64,000 nt of DNA from an uncultured Collinsella sp. (GCA_900542155.1 UQMD01000001.1:124001-188000), one strand, 5' to 3'; counted from the first letter of the stretch, positions 1 through 9,228 are shown. Numbers and translations: made by a program. Notes: generated by a model from the sequence alone, not told the origin.

Positions 1-1133
1 TGAGACAGGCCGTGGCGGGCAAACATGACCACACCGTTCATACCGATGGTCGCGAACACGCCAATCGTGGCGCCACCGATGACCGGCTGCGGAATAGACG
101 TGAGCACCGCCGCACACTTGGGCAGCAGGCCCGCGATGAGCAGGATGGCAGCCGCAAGCGTAAAGACCATGCGGTTGACGACCTTGTTCTCGGCGATAAT
201 GCCCACATTCTGGCCAAAGGTTGCCGTGGGGACGCCGCCAAAAAAGCCTGACAGCATACCGACCAGGCCGTTGGCGATCAGGCCACCCGAGATCTGGCTA
301 TCGGTCGCAGGGGTATCGAGCGCAGCGGACGACACGGCGGCAAACTCGCCCATGACCTGTACTGCGTTGACAATGGCGACAACGCCCACAACGGCGCACG
401 CGGCCGGGTCGAACACCAGGCGATGGGCGCCCAGGGCCGGCGGGGCGAACCAGCTGGCGGTCGCGATGGCCGAGAAATCGACCATGCCCAACACCGCAGC
501 CAAAACAAAGCCCGCGCAGATACCAGCCAGGATGCTGCCCAGCCTAAGCGCGCCCTTGCCGTAGTTGCCAGCCATAAAGGTGACGACGAACGTCACAAGT
601 GCGACGGCCCAGTTGGTGACACTGCCAAAATCGGCCGCGCCCTCCCCGCCCGCCATGGAGGCAACTGCCACTGGGCATAGCGACAGGCCAATGACAAAGA
701 TGACGGTGCCAAGCACCGGGGCCGGAAACAGAAAACTCACGCGCCTAAACAGTAGGCCGAAGAGTGCGACGAGCGCGCCGCCGATTACCTGGGCGCCCAG
801 TACGGCCTCAAAACCAAGCTCAAGACCGACTGCCTTGAGCGCCGGCACGAAGGTAAAGCTCGCACCCATCACAATGGGCAGGCCCGAACCGACGACACCT
901 TTTATGGGAAACTGTTGAAGGAAAATGTCAATCGCCGAGAGGACGAGCGACGCCTGGATGACAGCGGCTTCCTCTTGAGGGGTAAAGCCACAGACCGACG
1001 CGATAATGATGGCGGGCGTGACGATACCCGCGAATGCCGCCAGCACATGCTGCAGTGCATGGGGTAATACCTGCACAAACGAAACTTTTCCCGTACGCTC
1101 GAACAGGGCATCCCCTGCTGCCGACTCTGCCAT
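1..1133 (-). CDS. Xanthine/uracil-type nucleobase permease, C-terminus beyond window
   Basis: Integral membrane purine transporter of the nucleobase:cation symporter-2 family. The frame opens at ATG 1133 (MAESAAGDALFERTG) and stays open to base 1, giving 377 codons. It aligns throughout with the complete 464-residue permease at 16230-17624, sharing the LPHALQHVLAAFAGIVTP start, the GLPIVMGASF helix and the QNVGII and PQPVIGGATIGVF motifs. By that comparison about 85 C-terminal residues lie outside the window. It is transcribed away from xdhC with its own upstream gap (1134-1260). The substrate (xanthine, urate or uracil) cannot be settled from sequence, but the neighbouring hydroxylase maturation genes favour a purine. 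Confidence 0.9.
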   Translation of the reverse strand, partial: MAESAAGDALFERTGKVSFVQVLPHALQHVLAAFAGIVTPAIIIASVCGFTPQEEAAVIQASLVLSAIDIFLQQFPIKGVVGSGLPIVMGASFTFVPALKAVGLELGFEAVLGAQVIGGALVALFGLLFRRVSFLFPAPVLGTVIFVIGLSLCPVAVASMAGGEGAADFGSVTNWAVALVTFVVTFMAGNYGKGALRLGSILAGICAGFVLAAVLGMVDFSAIATASWFAPPALGAHRLVFDPAACAVVGVVAIVNAVQVMGEFAAVSSAALDTPATDSQISGGLIANGLVGMLSGFFGGVPTATFGQNVGIIAENKVVNRMVFTLAAAILLIAGLLPKCAAVLTSIPQPVIGGATIGVFATIGMNGVVMFARHGLS

Positions 1134-1260
1134 TTGCGCCTCCCATACCCTAGGCAGCGGCCCCATGCCGCTCAACGGTCGGACATTATAGGGCATATGG
1201 CACAGGTAGCATTTTGACCCGCATGCGGCAGAGGGCTGGGGCAGCTCATTTGGGATGCGA

Positions 1261-2304
1261 CTAGCGCTTGCGGGGGACGAGTTTGGTGCGACGCAGGTGG
1301 ATCATCTCGGCGGCGATGGAGATGGCAATCTCCTCGGGATCCTCGGCCTCGATGGCAACGCCGATCGGCAGGTGCAGCCCGTCGATCTGGTCCTGCGTAA
1401 AGCCCTCCTGCTCCAGGCGGGCGCGCACAAAGGCCGTCTTGCGGCGCGAACCCAGACAGCCCAGATAGGCGGGCTTGGCGTGCATGGCCTGAATCACCAC
1501 GTCGATATCGGACTTGTGACCCGCCGTGGCGACGACCACTAGGTCACGCGGGCCGATGGGGCACTGCTTGCTCAGGTTCTTGTAGTCGACCAGACGACGG
1601 TCGTAGACACCGGGCACCCATTCGGGGGTCAGTGTGCCGGGGCGGTCGTCGCAAGCCACGACGGCAAAGCCCGCCGCCGTGAGCACCCGCGCCGTCGCAG
1701 CACCCACGTGGCCGCAGCCAAAGATATAGGTCAGGCCCTCGGGGCAGAGAGTCTCGATGTGCGCCGCGGGAATCTCGGAGGCCGCGTTGGTGTAGGTGAC
1801 CTTACTCCCCTCCTCCACCAGCGAAAGCTCGGGGCAGCCCATTATGGTGCGGCGCGACTCCTCGCCATGGTATTCGGCAACGTCGCCTTCATGCGCACTT
1901 GCGATAAACGGTTCAAAGTCGATGGCGAAGTCGCCGATGCGTCGATACGCCAGCACATTGGCAATCTCCTGGAACAACGGTGCCTTGGTCGCGTCCAGGT
2001 GCAGACAGCACAGGCAGATAGCTCCGCCGCAAATCATGCCGGTATCGGAGTTCTCGCCGCCCATGGTGTAGCGGACCAGACGCGATTTACCCCCGGCCAG
2101 CAGCTCGCGCGCCTCGTCCAGCGCAAAGAGCTCAATCTTGCCGCCGCCGATAGTGCCCGCTTGGCTGCCATCGGCAAAGACAGTCATCCATGCGCCCACA
2201 CCGCGCGGGGACGACCCCGCCGTACCGGCCACTACCACCAGCTCGCACGTCTCGCCAGCACGCAGGGCGGCAAGCGCCGCATTCACAACATCGAGCTTTT
2301 CCAT
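1261..2304 (-). CDS. xdhC: XdhC/CoxI family molybdenum hydroxylase maturation protein
   Basis: Predicted cytoplasmic chaperone that binds molybdenum cofactor and helps sulfurate and insert it into xanthine dehydrogenase-type enzymes. The 347-residue product has the N-terminal XdhC/CoxI domain (GTAGSSPRGVGAWM followed by GTIGGGKIE, about residues 28-57) and a C-terminal Rossmann domain beginning near YIFGCGHVG (about residue 193). ATG 2304 is the start; yqeB lies 9 bp upstream in the same direction, so the two are probably cotranscribed. XdhC proteins act on molybdoenzymes whose structural genes are usually close by; none is visible in this window, so the client is probably outside it. Confidence 0.9.
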   Translation of the reverse strand: MEKLDVVNAALAALRAGETCELVVVAGTAGSSPRGVGAWMTVFADGSQAGTIGGGKIELFALDEARELLAGGKSRLVRYTMGGENSDTGMICGGAICLCCLHLDATKAPLFQEIANVLAYRRIGDFAIDFEPFIASAHEGDVAEYHGEESRRTIMGCPELSLVEEGSKVTYTNAASEIPAAHIETLCPEGLTYIFGCGHVGAATARVLTAAGFAVVACDDRPGTLTPEWVPGVYDRRLVDYKNLSKQCPIGPRDLVVVATAGHKSDIDVVIQAMHAKPAYLGCLGSRRKTAFVRARLEQEGFTQDQIDGLHLPIGVAIEAEDPEEIAISIAAEMIHLRRTKLVPRKR

Positions 2305-2313
2305 TGCCGCCTT

Positions 2314-3108
2314 CTATCCTCTAAAGACATCGGTGAGCATAGCGAGCGCCTCGAGCACACCGCCGCCGACCGACGTCGCCTTGTCCGAAATGTAGTTGAT
2401 ATAGCTGGCATCGCCGCGCGGATCGACATCAGCGCATTTAAAGCCCTCAGTCACCTGCACGCCGTTCGCCAAAAGGCCGCGCAAGCAGCCATCGATCTGC
2501 GTATACATGGGCGTATCGCCCGCGTAGCCAATCACGTCTCCGGCGCTCACGATGTCGCCGATTGCGCGGTCGGACCGAAACACGCCGGCGGCGGGGCTAT
2601 GGATAACGCGCTCCTTGCCATAGCCGCCGATAATGCCCGGCACACCCGTGTTGGGCTGGGGCGAACCTTGGGTAATGACACGGCCGAGAAAATGCCCGCG
2701 CATGGTCTCGACCACGGCGTCGCAATCGACCGGCGCGGTAAAGCCCGGCCCCACGGCGATGACGGCAGGCGCCATGTCGCGCGTGGTGCCCAGGTTGCGC
2801 TTGGCCAGAATCGCATCGACCACAGCCGCGGGTTTAAGCTCATCGAGCATCTTGGCCTGGGGGTCCACCACAACGGCGACGTCTCCAGCCTCGGTAATCG
2901 CAAGTACCTCAGCCGGCGTCTGTGCCAAGCGAGCGCGAATGCCTTCGACCTGGACCTCGCCCAGGCGAATGGCCTCGCAAAAACTGATTGTGCGACGGAT
3001 GCACGTGGGGACCGCAATATCGGCCATGACGACCGACACGCCGGCGCGCACCAAACGGGCAGCGACACCCGTGGCGATATCGCCGGCGCCGCGAACATAA
3101 ACGAGCAT
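2314..3108 (-). CDS. yqeB: YqeB/EF2563-family selenium-dependent molybdenum hydroxylase accessory protein
   Basis: 264-residue protein of the EF2563/YqeB family, whose genes track with selenium-dependent molybdenum hydroxylases; its biochemical step is not established. It begins with a Rossmann-like RGAGDIATGVAARLVRAG and contains the family segments GPGFTAPVDCDAVVETMRG and GVPGIIGGYGKERVIHSPA. The ATG start at 3108 faces yqeC across a 102 bp divergent gap. Together with XdhC and YqeC it indicates a labile-selenium molybdoenzyme, as in the purine hydroxylases of gut clostridia and the E. coli yge/yqe cluster. Confidence 0.88.
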   Translation of the reverse strand: MLVYVRGAGDIATGVAARLVRAGVSVVMADIAVPTCIRRTISFCEAIRLGEVQVEGIRARLAQTPAEVLAITEAGDVAVVVDPQAKMLDELKPAAVVDAILAKRNLGTTRDMAPAVIAVGPGFTAPVDCDAVVETMRGHFLGRVITQGSPQPNTGVPGIIGGYGKERVIHSPAAGVFRSDRAIGDIVSAGDVIGYAGDTPMYTQIDGCLRGLLANGVQVTEGFKCADVDPRGDASYINYISDKATSVGGGVLEALAMLTDVFRG

Positions 3109-3210
3109 TCCCGGGGCACCTCCCTGTGCTACGGTTTGAGCAGAGCAAAAGCGGTTCGACCGCTACTCTGATGATTATTTATTATCACAGTATTATACGG
3201 CGGTGAACAG

Positions 3211-3945
3211 ATGGAAACGGTTAGCGGCAATCTTGCCTCGGCGCTCAGGATCGAGCCGGGCATTACCGCGATTATCGGCAGCGGCGGCAAGTCGACGTTG
3301 CTGAAGACGCTGGGTCTCGAGCTCATGCGCGCTGGCGGCCGCGTGCTCCTCTGCACCACCACGCGCATGTTCCCCGTCGCCGGCGTGCCGTGGGACGGGT
3401 CGAGCCGTCGCCTGGACGCCGCGCCCTGGAAACCGGGAGCCCTGCATGTTCCCGGCTGCACCTGCGAGGCATGTGCTGGCATGAGCCGCGGAAACATCTG
3501 CCAGGCGGGTGTTTTGGACCCGGAGACAGGCAAGCTCTCCGCCCCCGCCGAGCCGCTCAACGAGCTGGCACAGCGCTTTGACTATGTGTTGGGCGAAGCA
3601 GATGGCAGCAAGCGACTCCCGCTCAAGGCGCATGCCGCCTGGGAGCCGGTAATTCCCGCCGCCACGGCAAACGTTGTCTGGGTCGTCGGCGCCTCGGGGC
3701 TGGGCAAGCCCGTCGCCGAGGTTGTCCACCGCCCCGAGATCTTCTGCGAGCACTGCGGCTGCGAGCTCACCGACGCTGCCACCCCAGAGCGCGTCACCAT
3801 GGTGCTCAATGCCGAGTTGCAGATGCTGAACCTCAACAATGCCCGTATCATGCTCAACCAAGTCGACACGCTCAGCGACCCCACGATGGCCGACCGCTTC
3901 GAGACAGCTCTCGACCGCCCCATCGTCGCCACCAACCTCAGGTAG
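3211..3945 (+). CDS. yqeC: YqeC-like selenium-dependent hydroxylase accessory NTPase
   Basis: 244-residue protein with a P-loop-like GSGGKST at residues 23-29 and downstream CTTTRMF, matching the YqeC family of accessory proteins for selenium-dependent molybdenum hydroxylases. Two cysteine-rich spots (CTCEACAG, and CEHCGCEL further on) could bind metal; that is an inference. It reads divergently from yqeB; the short AT-rich gap (3168-3199) probably holds both promoters. Start ATG 3211. It is followed by a 67-bp palindrome (3971-4037) and the convergent hydantoinase gene. Confidence 0.85.
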   Translation: METVSGNLASALRIEPGITAIIGSGGKSTLLKTLGLELMRAGGRVLLCTTTRMFPVAGVPWDGSSRRLDAAPWKPGALHVPGCTCEACAGMSRGNICQAGVLDPETGKLSAPAEPLNELAQRFDYVLGEADGSKRLPLKAHAAWEPVIPAATANVVWVVGASGLGKPVAEVVHRPEIFCEHCGCELTDAATPERVTMVLNAELQMLNLNNARIMLNQVDTLSDPTMADRFETALDRPIVATNLR

Positions 3946-3970
3946 CCGGCGCTGCCCCACCAGACCTATA

Positions 3971-4037
3971 AGTTGCGGTGGAATAGTTCCTGAAACGGCC
4001 TATTTGGCGGCTAAACAGGAACTATTTCACCGCAACT
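3971..4037. repeat. 67-bp palindromic repeat, copy 1
   Basis: The arm 3971-3992 (AGTTGCGGTGGAATAGTTCC...) is the reverse complement of 4016-4037 at 21 of 22 positions, around a 23-nt loop. A second copy of the same family lies at 63721-63787. This one sits between the convergent yqeC and hydantoinase genes, so it could work as a bidirectional terminator, but there is no clear T-run. A REP/MITE-like dispersed palindrome is as likely. Confidence 0.85.
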
Positions 4038-4063
4038 GCGGAGGGGACACGGCATCTTTGCTG

Positions 4064-5431
4064 CTAGCGGGGGACGTAGCGGCCGGGCTGGGCTCCGGTG
4101 GGCTCGCCGTCGCGCGCAGCCAGCACGCCATTCACAAACACGGCCTTGGCGCGGCCGTGCGCCTCAAAGCCCTCGAGCGGCGTGTAGTCCACAGCCTGAT
4201 GCTGCGTCGCCGCGCGAATGGTCCAGCGCGCCTTGGGATCCCACACGCACACGTCGGCATCGGCACCCTCGGCAAGACAGCCCTTGCGCGGATACATGCC
4301 AAAGACGCGCGCCGGGTTCTCGCTCATCAGGCGGCACAGATCCTCGGGGCCCAGCTGTCCCTCAAAGCTCGTGGCGATCGCGACGGGGCGATGCTCCACA
4401 CCGGGTCCGCCGTTGGGAATCGCGCGGAAGTCGTCGCGCCCGCGGTCCTTTTGCCCGTGCAGGTTAAAGCTGCAGTGGTCGGTGGCGATGGTATCGATCT
4501 CGCCGGCCACAAGCGCCTCGCGCAGCGCGGCGCGGTCACCCGCATGGCGCAGCGGCGGGCTCATCACATACTTGGCACCCGCAAAGCCGTCCTCGCCCTG
4601 CTCCAAGTAGCACGTATCGTCGAGCATCAGATACTGAGGGCAGGTCTCGACATAGATGTTCTTCTGCCCGCGCGCCTTGGCAGCGCGAATGGCCTCGAGC
4701 CCCAGCTTGGTCGAAAGGTGCACCACGTTAACCGGCGCGTCGCCGGCCAGGTGCGCCAGATACAGCAGACGGCTCACTGCCTCGGCCTCGCACACATCCG
4801 GACGGCTGAGCGCATGGCCCTCGGGCCCGTGGATACCCTGCTCAAACACGCGCTTCTGCAGCTCATTCACCAGCGTGCCGTTCTCGCAATGCACGCACAG
4901 TATGCCTCCAATACGCTTGAGCTCCTCGAGCACCTCGAGTGTCTCGGCATCGTCCAGGCGCAGATGGTCGTAGGCAAAGTAGGTCTTGAACGACGATACG
5001 CCCGCCTCGCGCATGGCCGAGAGATCGGCGCGATTGCGCTCGTTCCACTCGGCGAGTGCCATATGAAAAGCGTAGTTGGCCGTGCAGGTTCCGTCAGCGC
5101 GGCGATGCCACTCGGCCAAGGCATCGGGCATGGTCACGCCGCGATCGGCCGTGGCGTAGTCCACAATGGTCGTCGTGCCGCCGCAGGCAGCCGCACGCGT
5201 ACCGGTCTCAAAGCTATCGGCCGTCCAGTCCATGCCAGTCCAGCACTGCATGTGCGTGTGGCCATCGATAAAGCCGGGAAACACCCAGCAGCCCGCGGCA
5301 TCCTCGACAGTATCGTCGGCGCCCGGCTCAATCGCCGCGGCGATCCGCACGATCTTATCGCCCTCCATGGCAAGATCGGCGCGGCGAAGCCCCTGGGGCG
5401 TCACGAGCGCACCGTTTTTGATGATGATCAT
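4064..5431 (-). CDS. hyuA: D-hydantoinase / dihydropyrimidinase-like amidohydrolase
   Basis: 455-residue metal-dependent cyclic amidohydrolase that opens hydantoin- or dihydropyrimidine-type rings in the cytoplasm. Visible family marks are the metal motif DGHTHMQ, the SFKTYFAYDHLRL segment carrying the lysine that is normally carboxylated to bridge the metals, then CVHCENG, VVHLST and ATDHCSFN. Start ATG 5431 has a strong AAGGAG ribosome site. It lies 9 bp downstream of the MocA-like gene and in the same strand run as ygeW and ygeY. That context matches the hyuA member of gut purine-degradation clusters. The true ring substrate is not determined. Confidence 0.88.
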   Translation of the reverse strand: MIIIKNGALVTPQGLRRADLAMEGDKIVRIAAAIEPGADDTVEDAAGCWVFPGFIDGHTHMQCWTGMDWTADSFETGTRAAACGGTTTIVDYATADRGVTMPDALAEWHRRADGTCTANYAFHMALAEWNERNRADLSAMREAGVSSFKTYFAYDHLRLDDAETLEVLEELKRIGGILCVHCENGTLVNELQKRVFEQGIHGPEGHALSRPDVCEAEAVSRLLYLAHLAGDAPVNVVHLSTKLGLEAIRAAKARGQKNIYVETCPQYLMLDDTCYLEQGEDGFAGAKYVMSPPLRHAGDRAALREALVAGEIDTIATDHCSFNLHGQKDRGRDDFRAIPNGGPGVEHRPVAIATSFEGQLGPEDLCRLMSENPARVFGMYPRKGCLAEGADADVCVWDPKARWTIRAATQHQAVDYTPLEGFEAHGRAKAVFVNGVLAARDGEPTGAQPGRYVPR

Positions 5432-5440
5432 AATTGCTCC

Positions 5441-6055
5441 TTATTGGTTGATGCAGTTGGCCACGCGATCAAAATACGAGCAGGCGGCGATATGCTCCGT
5501 TATGCGTCGCTGTCCCTTGGCGGTATCGACGTCCCACAGTTCGTAAGCACGCGCCTCGACCAGCACCACGTCGGTACGGTCCTTAAGGATCGAACCGCCG
5601 CCGTCCTTGCCCTCAAGACGCATAAGTGCATCGAACAATTCCGCCGGAAAGAGTACCGGGCTCGAAGGCTCGCCGTTGCACGCAAGACGCACCGGATGAT
5701 TGCGGTCACGCTCGTCAAACGCACGAACCATACCCTCAAAAGAATCCGAGCTCACGAGCGGCTGGTCGCCCGGCAAAAAGAGGCAGCCTTTCCAGTTGCG
5801 TTCGACTCCCCACGAAAGGCCCGCACGGACGCTTTCGCTGCGCAGTTTGCCATCGTGCAGCACACACGGGCAATGCTTGTCCTCGCAAATCTGGGCGACC
5901 TCGGGCCAACGCGTCGAAACCACAACGTCAAAGCCCCGAGGAATCGAATCGATGGTCCGAGCAATCAGCGGCTTGCCATAGATATCGGCAAACATCTTAT
6001 TGGATCCAAAACGCTTGCCCTCGCCCGAAGCCATAATGACGCAACCAAGTTTCAT
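5441..6055 (-). CDS. mocA: MocA/MobA-like nucleotidyltransferase
   Basis: 204-residue NTP-transferase fold protein beginning MKLGCVIMASGEGKRFGS, which carries the G-rich signature and conserved Lys of the MobA/MocA family; LFLPGDQPLV provides the metal-binding acidic loop. In this setting it most likely cytidylylates molybdopterin cofactor for a purine hydroxylase. The start was moved to ATG 6055 because GGGGAGG lies just upstream; an in-frame codon at 6106 lacks such a site. The hydantoinase gene follows 9 bp later. A different nucleotidyltransferase activity cannot be excluded. Confidence 0.82.
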   Translation of the reverse strand: MKLGCVIMASGEGKRFGSNKMFADIYGKPLIARTIDSIPRGFDVVVSTRWPEVAQICEDKHCPCVLHDGKLRSESVRAGLSWGVERNWKGCLFLPGDQPLVSSDSFEGMVRAFDERDRNHPVRLACNGEPSSPVLFPAELFDALMRLEGKDGGGSILKDRTDVVLVEARAYELWDVDTAKGQRRITEHIAACSYFDRVANCINQ

Positions 6056-6206
6056 GGCGATACCTCCCCTGAAGCCATCGTACCCATAACTCGCGCCGCG
6101 GGGCATCTACATCGAAAGCGTTTATCCCGCACGCCCCCGATGCAAAAAGGAGGCACCCCGCCGGTTGGCAGAGCGCCCCCTTTACATGGCTTACCTCAAC
6201 CCGGCT

Positions 6207-7409
6207 TTAGGCCTGGAACCAACGGGCGGTGTTGCGCTCGTCGAGGGCCTTGAGGGTAGCGGCGGGATCGGCAACCTTCTGCAGGAACATCATGGCTGCG
6301 ATGGCGTACGGCTTGTAGCTGGCCTCCTTGTACATGCCCACGCGGTGCATGTCGAAGACGTCGGCGTTGACCTCGCCGTGCTCGCAGGAGACACCGGAGA
6401 TGTCGGCGGGCAGCGGGTGCATAAAGATGGTGTCCTGGCCGTTGGCGGTCTTCTCCATGAGCTCGGTCGTGGAGCACCAGTCCTGATGCGTGGCGTTCTG
6501 GGCGAGCAGCTCCTTCTCGAGCGCAGCGATGCCGGCGTCGTCGCCCTCGGCGTACAGGTTGGTGCGCTTCTCCATGGCGGCAAACGGAGCCCAGCTCTTG
6601 GGGATCACGATGTCGGCGCCCTCGAAGGCCTCGGCCATAGTGTTGACCTGCTTAAAGGTGGTGCCGGACTCGGCGGCATAGCCCTTGGCGCGCTCGACGA
6701 CCTCGGGCATGAGGTCGTAGCCCTCGGGATGGGCCAGGGTGACGTCCATGCCAAAGCGGGGCAGCAGGCTGATCAGCGACTGCGGGCAGGACAGCGGCTT
6801 GCCGTAAGAGGGCGAGTAGGCCCAGGTGACGGCGACCTTCTTGCCCTTGAGGTTCTCAAGACCGCCAAACTCGTTGATGAGGTAGAGCATGTCGGCAGAG
6901 GACTGCGTGGGGTGGTCGGAATCGGACTGCAGGGAGATGAGCGTGGGACGGTGGTCCAGAACGCCGTCCTCGTAGGCCTGCTGGACAGACTCGGAGACCT
7001 CGGCCATGTAGGCGTCGCCCTTGCCGATGTACATGTCGTCGCGGATGCCGATGACGTCGGCCATGAAGGAGATCATGGTAGCGGTCTCGCGGACGGTCTC
7101 GCCGTGAGCGATCTGGGACTTCTTCTCGTCCAGGTCCTGCAGCTCAAGGCCGAGCAGGTTAGCAGCCTTGGAGAAGGAGAAGCGCGTACGGGTGGAGTTG
7201 TCACGGAACAGGGAGACGGCCAGACCCGAGTCGAAGATCTTGGACGAAACGTTGTTCTCACGCAGCTCGCGCAGAGCGTCGGCGACGATGTAGAGCGCCT
7301 TGAGCTCATCGGTGGTCTTGTCCCAGGTGTGCAGGAAGTCGCTGCCGTACATACCCTTAAAATCGAGGCCGTTCAGCTGCTCGACGAGCTCGGTAAACTT
7401 AGCGTCCAT
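6207..7409 (-). CDS. ygeW: YgeW-type knotted carbamoyltransferase
   Basis: 400-residue member of the aspartate/ornithine carbamoyltransferase superfamily, YgeW branch. It carries the carbamoyl-phosphate loop STRTR (in LFRDNSTRTRFSF), the DHPTQ motif and HPLPADISGVSCEHGEV near the C-terminus. The family reaction is carbamoyl transfer to or from an undefined amino-group substrate in purine catabolism. An upstream extension of 64 codons is rejected because AGAAAGGAC precedes ATG 7409. About 200 bp including a strong hairpin separate it from ygeY upstream. Confidence 0.92.
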   Translation of the reverse strand: MDAKFTELVEQLNGLDFKGMYGSDFLHTWDKTTDELKALYIVADALRELRENNVSSKIFDSGLAVSLFRDNSTRTRFSFSKAANLLGLELQDLDEKKSQIAHGETVRETATMISFMADVIGIRDDMYIGKGDAYMAEVSESVQQAYEDGVLDHRPTLISLQSDSDHPTQSSADMLYLINEFGGLENLKGKKVAVTWAYSPSYGKPLSCPQSLISLLPRFGMDVTLAHPEGYDLMPEVVERAKGYAAESGTTFKQVNTMAEAFEGADIVIPKSWAPFAAMEKRTNLYAEGDDAGIAALEKELLAQNATHQDWCSTTELMEKTANGQDTIFMHPLPADISGVSCEHGEVNADVFDMHRVGMYKEASYKPYAIAAMMFLQKVADPAATLKALDERNTARWFQA

Positions 7410-7563
7410 GGAAATGTCCTTTCTAAAGATGAAACGATCGCAATGAGTAGATGTGCTCCGGCATGCGCGTGTGGCTAGAACATGCAGAGCACCATGACGA
7501 GGACCCGCCACCGTTGAGGAAGCATGGGAGATAACGACCGCGGGCCCCAAGTCAACAGGGGAT

Positions 7564-7588
7564 GCCGGGGGCACGAGCGGCCCCCGGC
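7564..7588 (-). terminator. GC-rich hairpin downstream of ygeY
   Basis: GCCGGGGGC and GCCCCCGGC pair perfectly across a short loop, 23 bp beyond the ygeY stop. There is no T-run, so it may stabilise a 3' end or attenuate rather than terminate. The rest of 7410-7610 is the ygeW leader; on the minus strand TTGACT follows the hairpin but no matching -10 is clear. Confidence 0.5.
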
Positions 7589-7610
7589 TCAACAAGATCA
7601 AGGAATGGGA

Positions 7611-8996
7611 CTAGTCGATCTTGTTGTTGGTCAGACCGGCGCGGAACACGGTGGCATCGCCATCGGCCTGGCTCGGATCGTAGAGGTTCAGGGCAGCCAC
7701 ATACATGGCGGCAGCGGTGACCAGGTCGTCCTTGTAGGTGACCTCGTTGGGAGCGTGAGCCTGAGACTCGGCACCCGGGCCAAAGCCGACGCAGGGGATG
7801 CCATAGCGGCCCTGGATGGAAACGCAGTTCGTGGAGAAGGTCCACTTGTCGCACAGCGGACGACCGGTGCGCTTGTCCATGCTGGGCTCGCAGCCGATGC
7901 GCTCGTCACCGAACATGGCCTTGTGGGCGTCGACGAGGGCCTTGACGTGCGGAGCGGTCTCCTTGTTGATCCACGTGGGGAAGTAAGCCTCGGTCTCGTA
8001 GACCTCGCCGGTCCAGGACGGACGGTCGTACATGTACATGGAGACCTTCACGTCGTCGCCGTACTTCTTGGCGGCCGGCAGGTTGCGGATCTCGTCCAGG
8101 CAGGACTCCCAGGTCTCACCAGCGGTCATACGACGGTCGATGGAGATGGCGCAGGAGTCAGCGACAGCGCAGCGGCTGGGGCTGGTGTAGAAGATCTGGC
8201 TGACGGTGCAGGTGCCGCGGCCCAGGAAGCGGGCATCCTCGTAGTGCTCGGGGTTGTACTTGGGGTCGAGCATCTTGACGAGGCCCTTGATGTCGGTCGA
8301 CTCGTCGCAGCCGTTGTTGTTGAGGGCGCGGACGTCGGCGATGATGTCGGCCATCTTGTAGATGGCGTTGTCACCGCGGTCGGGAGCGGAGCCGTGGCAG
8401 GAGGTGCCGTGAACGTCGACACGGATCTCCATGCGGCCGCGGTGACCGCGATAGATGCCACCGTCGGTGGGCTCGGTGGAAATGACGAACTCGGGCTTAA
8501 TGCCGTCCTTGTTGTAGATGTACTGCCAGCACATGCCGTCGCAGTCCTCTTCCTGGACGGTGCCGACGACCATGATCTTGTAGCCCTCGGGGATGAGGCC
8601 CATGTCCTTCATCATCTTGGCAGCGTAGGTAGCAGAAGCCATGCCACCCTCCTGGTCGGAGCCACCGCGGCCGTAGATGATCTCGTCGGTCTCGTAGCCC
8701 TCATAGGGATCGGCATCCCAGTTCTCGATGTTGCCGATGCCGACGGTGTCGATATGAGAGTCGATGGCGATGATCTTGTCGCCCTCGCCCATAAAGCCCA
8801 TAACGTTGCCCAGGCCGTCGACCTTGACCTCGTCATAGCCAAGGCTCTCCATCTCGGCCTTGATGCAGGCGACAACCTCACCCTCCTCGCAGGACTCAGA
8901 GGGGTGAGAGATCATAGCGCGCAGGAAGCGAGTCATATCAGCACGATGAGACTCAGCCGCAGCCTTGATAGCGTCGAAATCGAGTTCTTTAGCCAT
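7611..8996 (-). CDS. ygeY: YgeY family selenium metabolism-linked M20 hydrolase
   Basis: 461-residue M20/M28-fold metallohydrolase. The metal-binding motifs are AIDSHIDTVG (first Asp/His), GRGGSDQEGG, and TVQEEDCDG with the catalytic Glu pair. YgeY proteins co-occur with YgeW, DpaL and selenium-dependent hydroxylases and probably cleave an N-acyl or carbamoyl intermediate of purine breakdown; the substrate is unproven. Start ATG 8996 follows AAAGG. A foldback element occupies the gap to dpaL upstream. Confidence 0.92.
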   Translation of the reverse strand: MAKELDFDAIKAAAESHRADMTRFLRAMISHPSESCEEGEVVACIKAEMESLGYDEVKVDGLGNVMGFMGEGDKIIAIDSHIDTVGIGNIENWDADPYEGYETDEIIYGRGGSDQEGGMASATYAAKMMKDMGLIPEGYKIMVVGTVQEEDCDGMCWQYIYNKDGIKPEFVISTEPTDGGIYRGHRGRMEIRVDVHGTSCHGSAPDRGDNAIYKMADIIADVRALNNNGCDESTDIKGLVKMLDPKYNPEHYEDARFLGRGTCTVSQIFYTSPSRCAVADSCAISIDRRMTAGETWESCLDEIRNLPAAKKYGDDVKVSMYMYDRPSWTGEVYETEAYFPTWINKETAPHVKALVDAHKAMFGDERIGCEPSMDKRTGRPLCDKWTFSTNCVSIQGRYGIPCVGFGPGAESQAHAPNEVTYKDDLVTAAAMYVAALNLYDPSQADGDATVFRAGLTNNKID

Positions 8997-9031
8997 TGTT
9001 CATAACCTTTCAAACGAAGGAATCTACCTGT

Positions 9032-9157
9032 GAGGTGGCGGAGCGATACCTATTTGCTCCGCTGCTCGGACAGTCCTGCGCAAGACGGAAAGCACATTAA
9101 GTGCTTTCCTTTGCGTGCGGAACTCGCGACGGAGCAAATAGGTATCGCTCCGCCTCC
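9032..9157. repeat. Foldback element copy 1 (ygeY-dpaL gap)
   Basis: Outer arms 9037-9061 and 9130-9154 are perfect reverse complements over 25 bp, with weaker pairing further out. They enclose a 68-nt core (9062-9129) shared with three other loci in the window. Inside the core GGAAAGCAC pairs with GTGCTTTCC around ATTAA, and CGCAA pairs with TTGCG. Both flanking genes are on the minus strand; the element lies 3' of dpaL and 5' of ygeY. Confidence 0.9.
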
Positions 9158-9228
9158 CGGGTTCATGCATCTGCAGGACATAGGGGGTCTAATAGGAATT
9201 TGGCGCGGCGCGTTGCGCCGCCCAACGA

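Noticed and set aside
1134..1260. Purine riboswitch before the permease
   Set aside because: No conserved purine-aptamer loops could be found in this gap or in 17625-17977.
3839..6253. 800-codon plus-strand frame across the hydantoinase and mocA genes
   Set aside because: Antisense shadow of the genuine minus-strand genes; composition is Arg/His/Ala-rich with no family motif.
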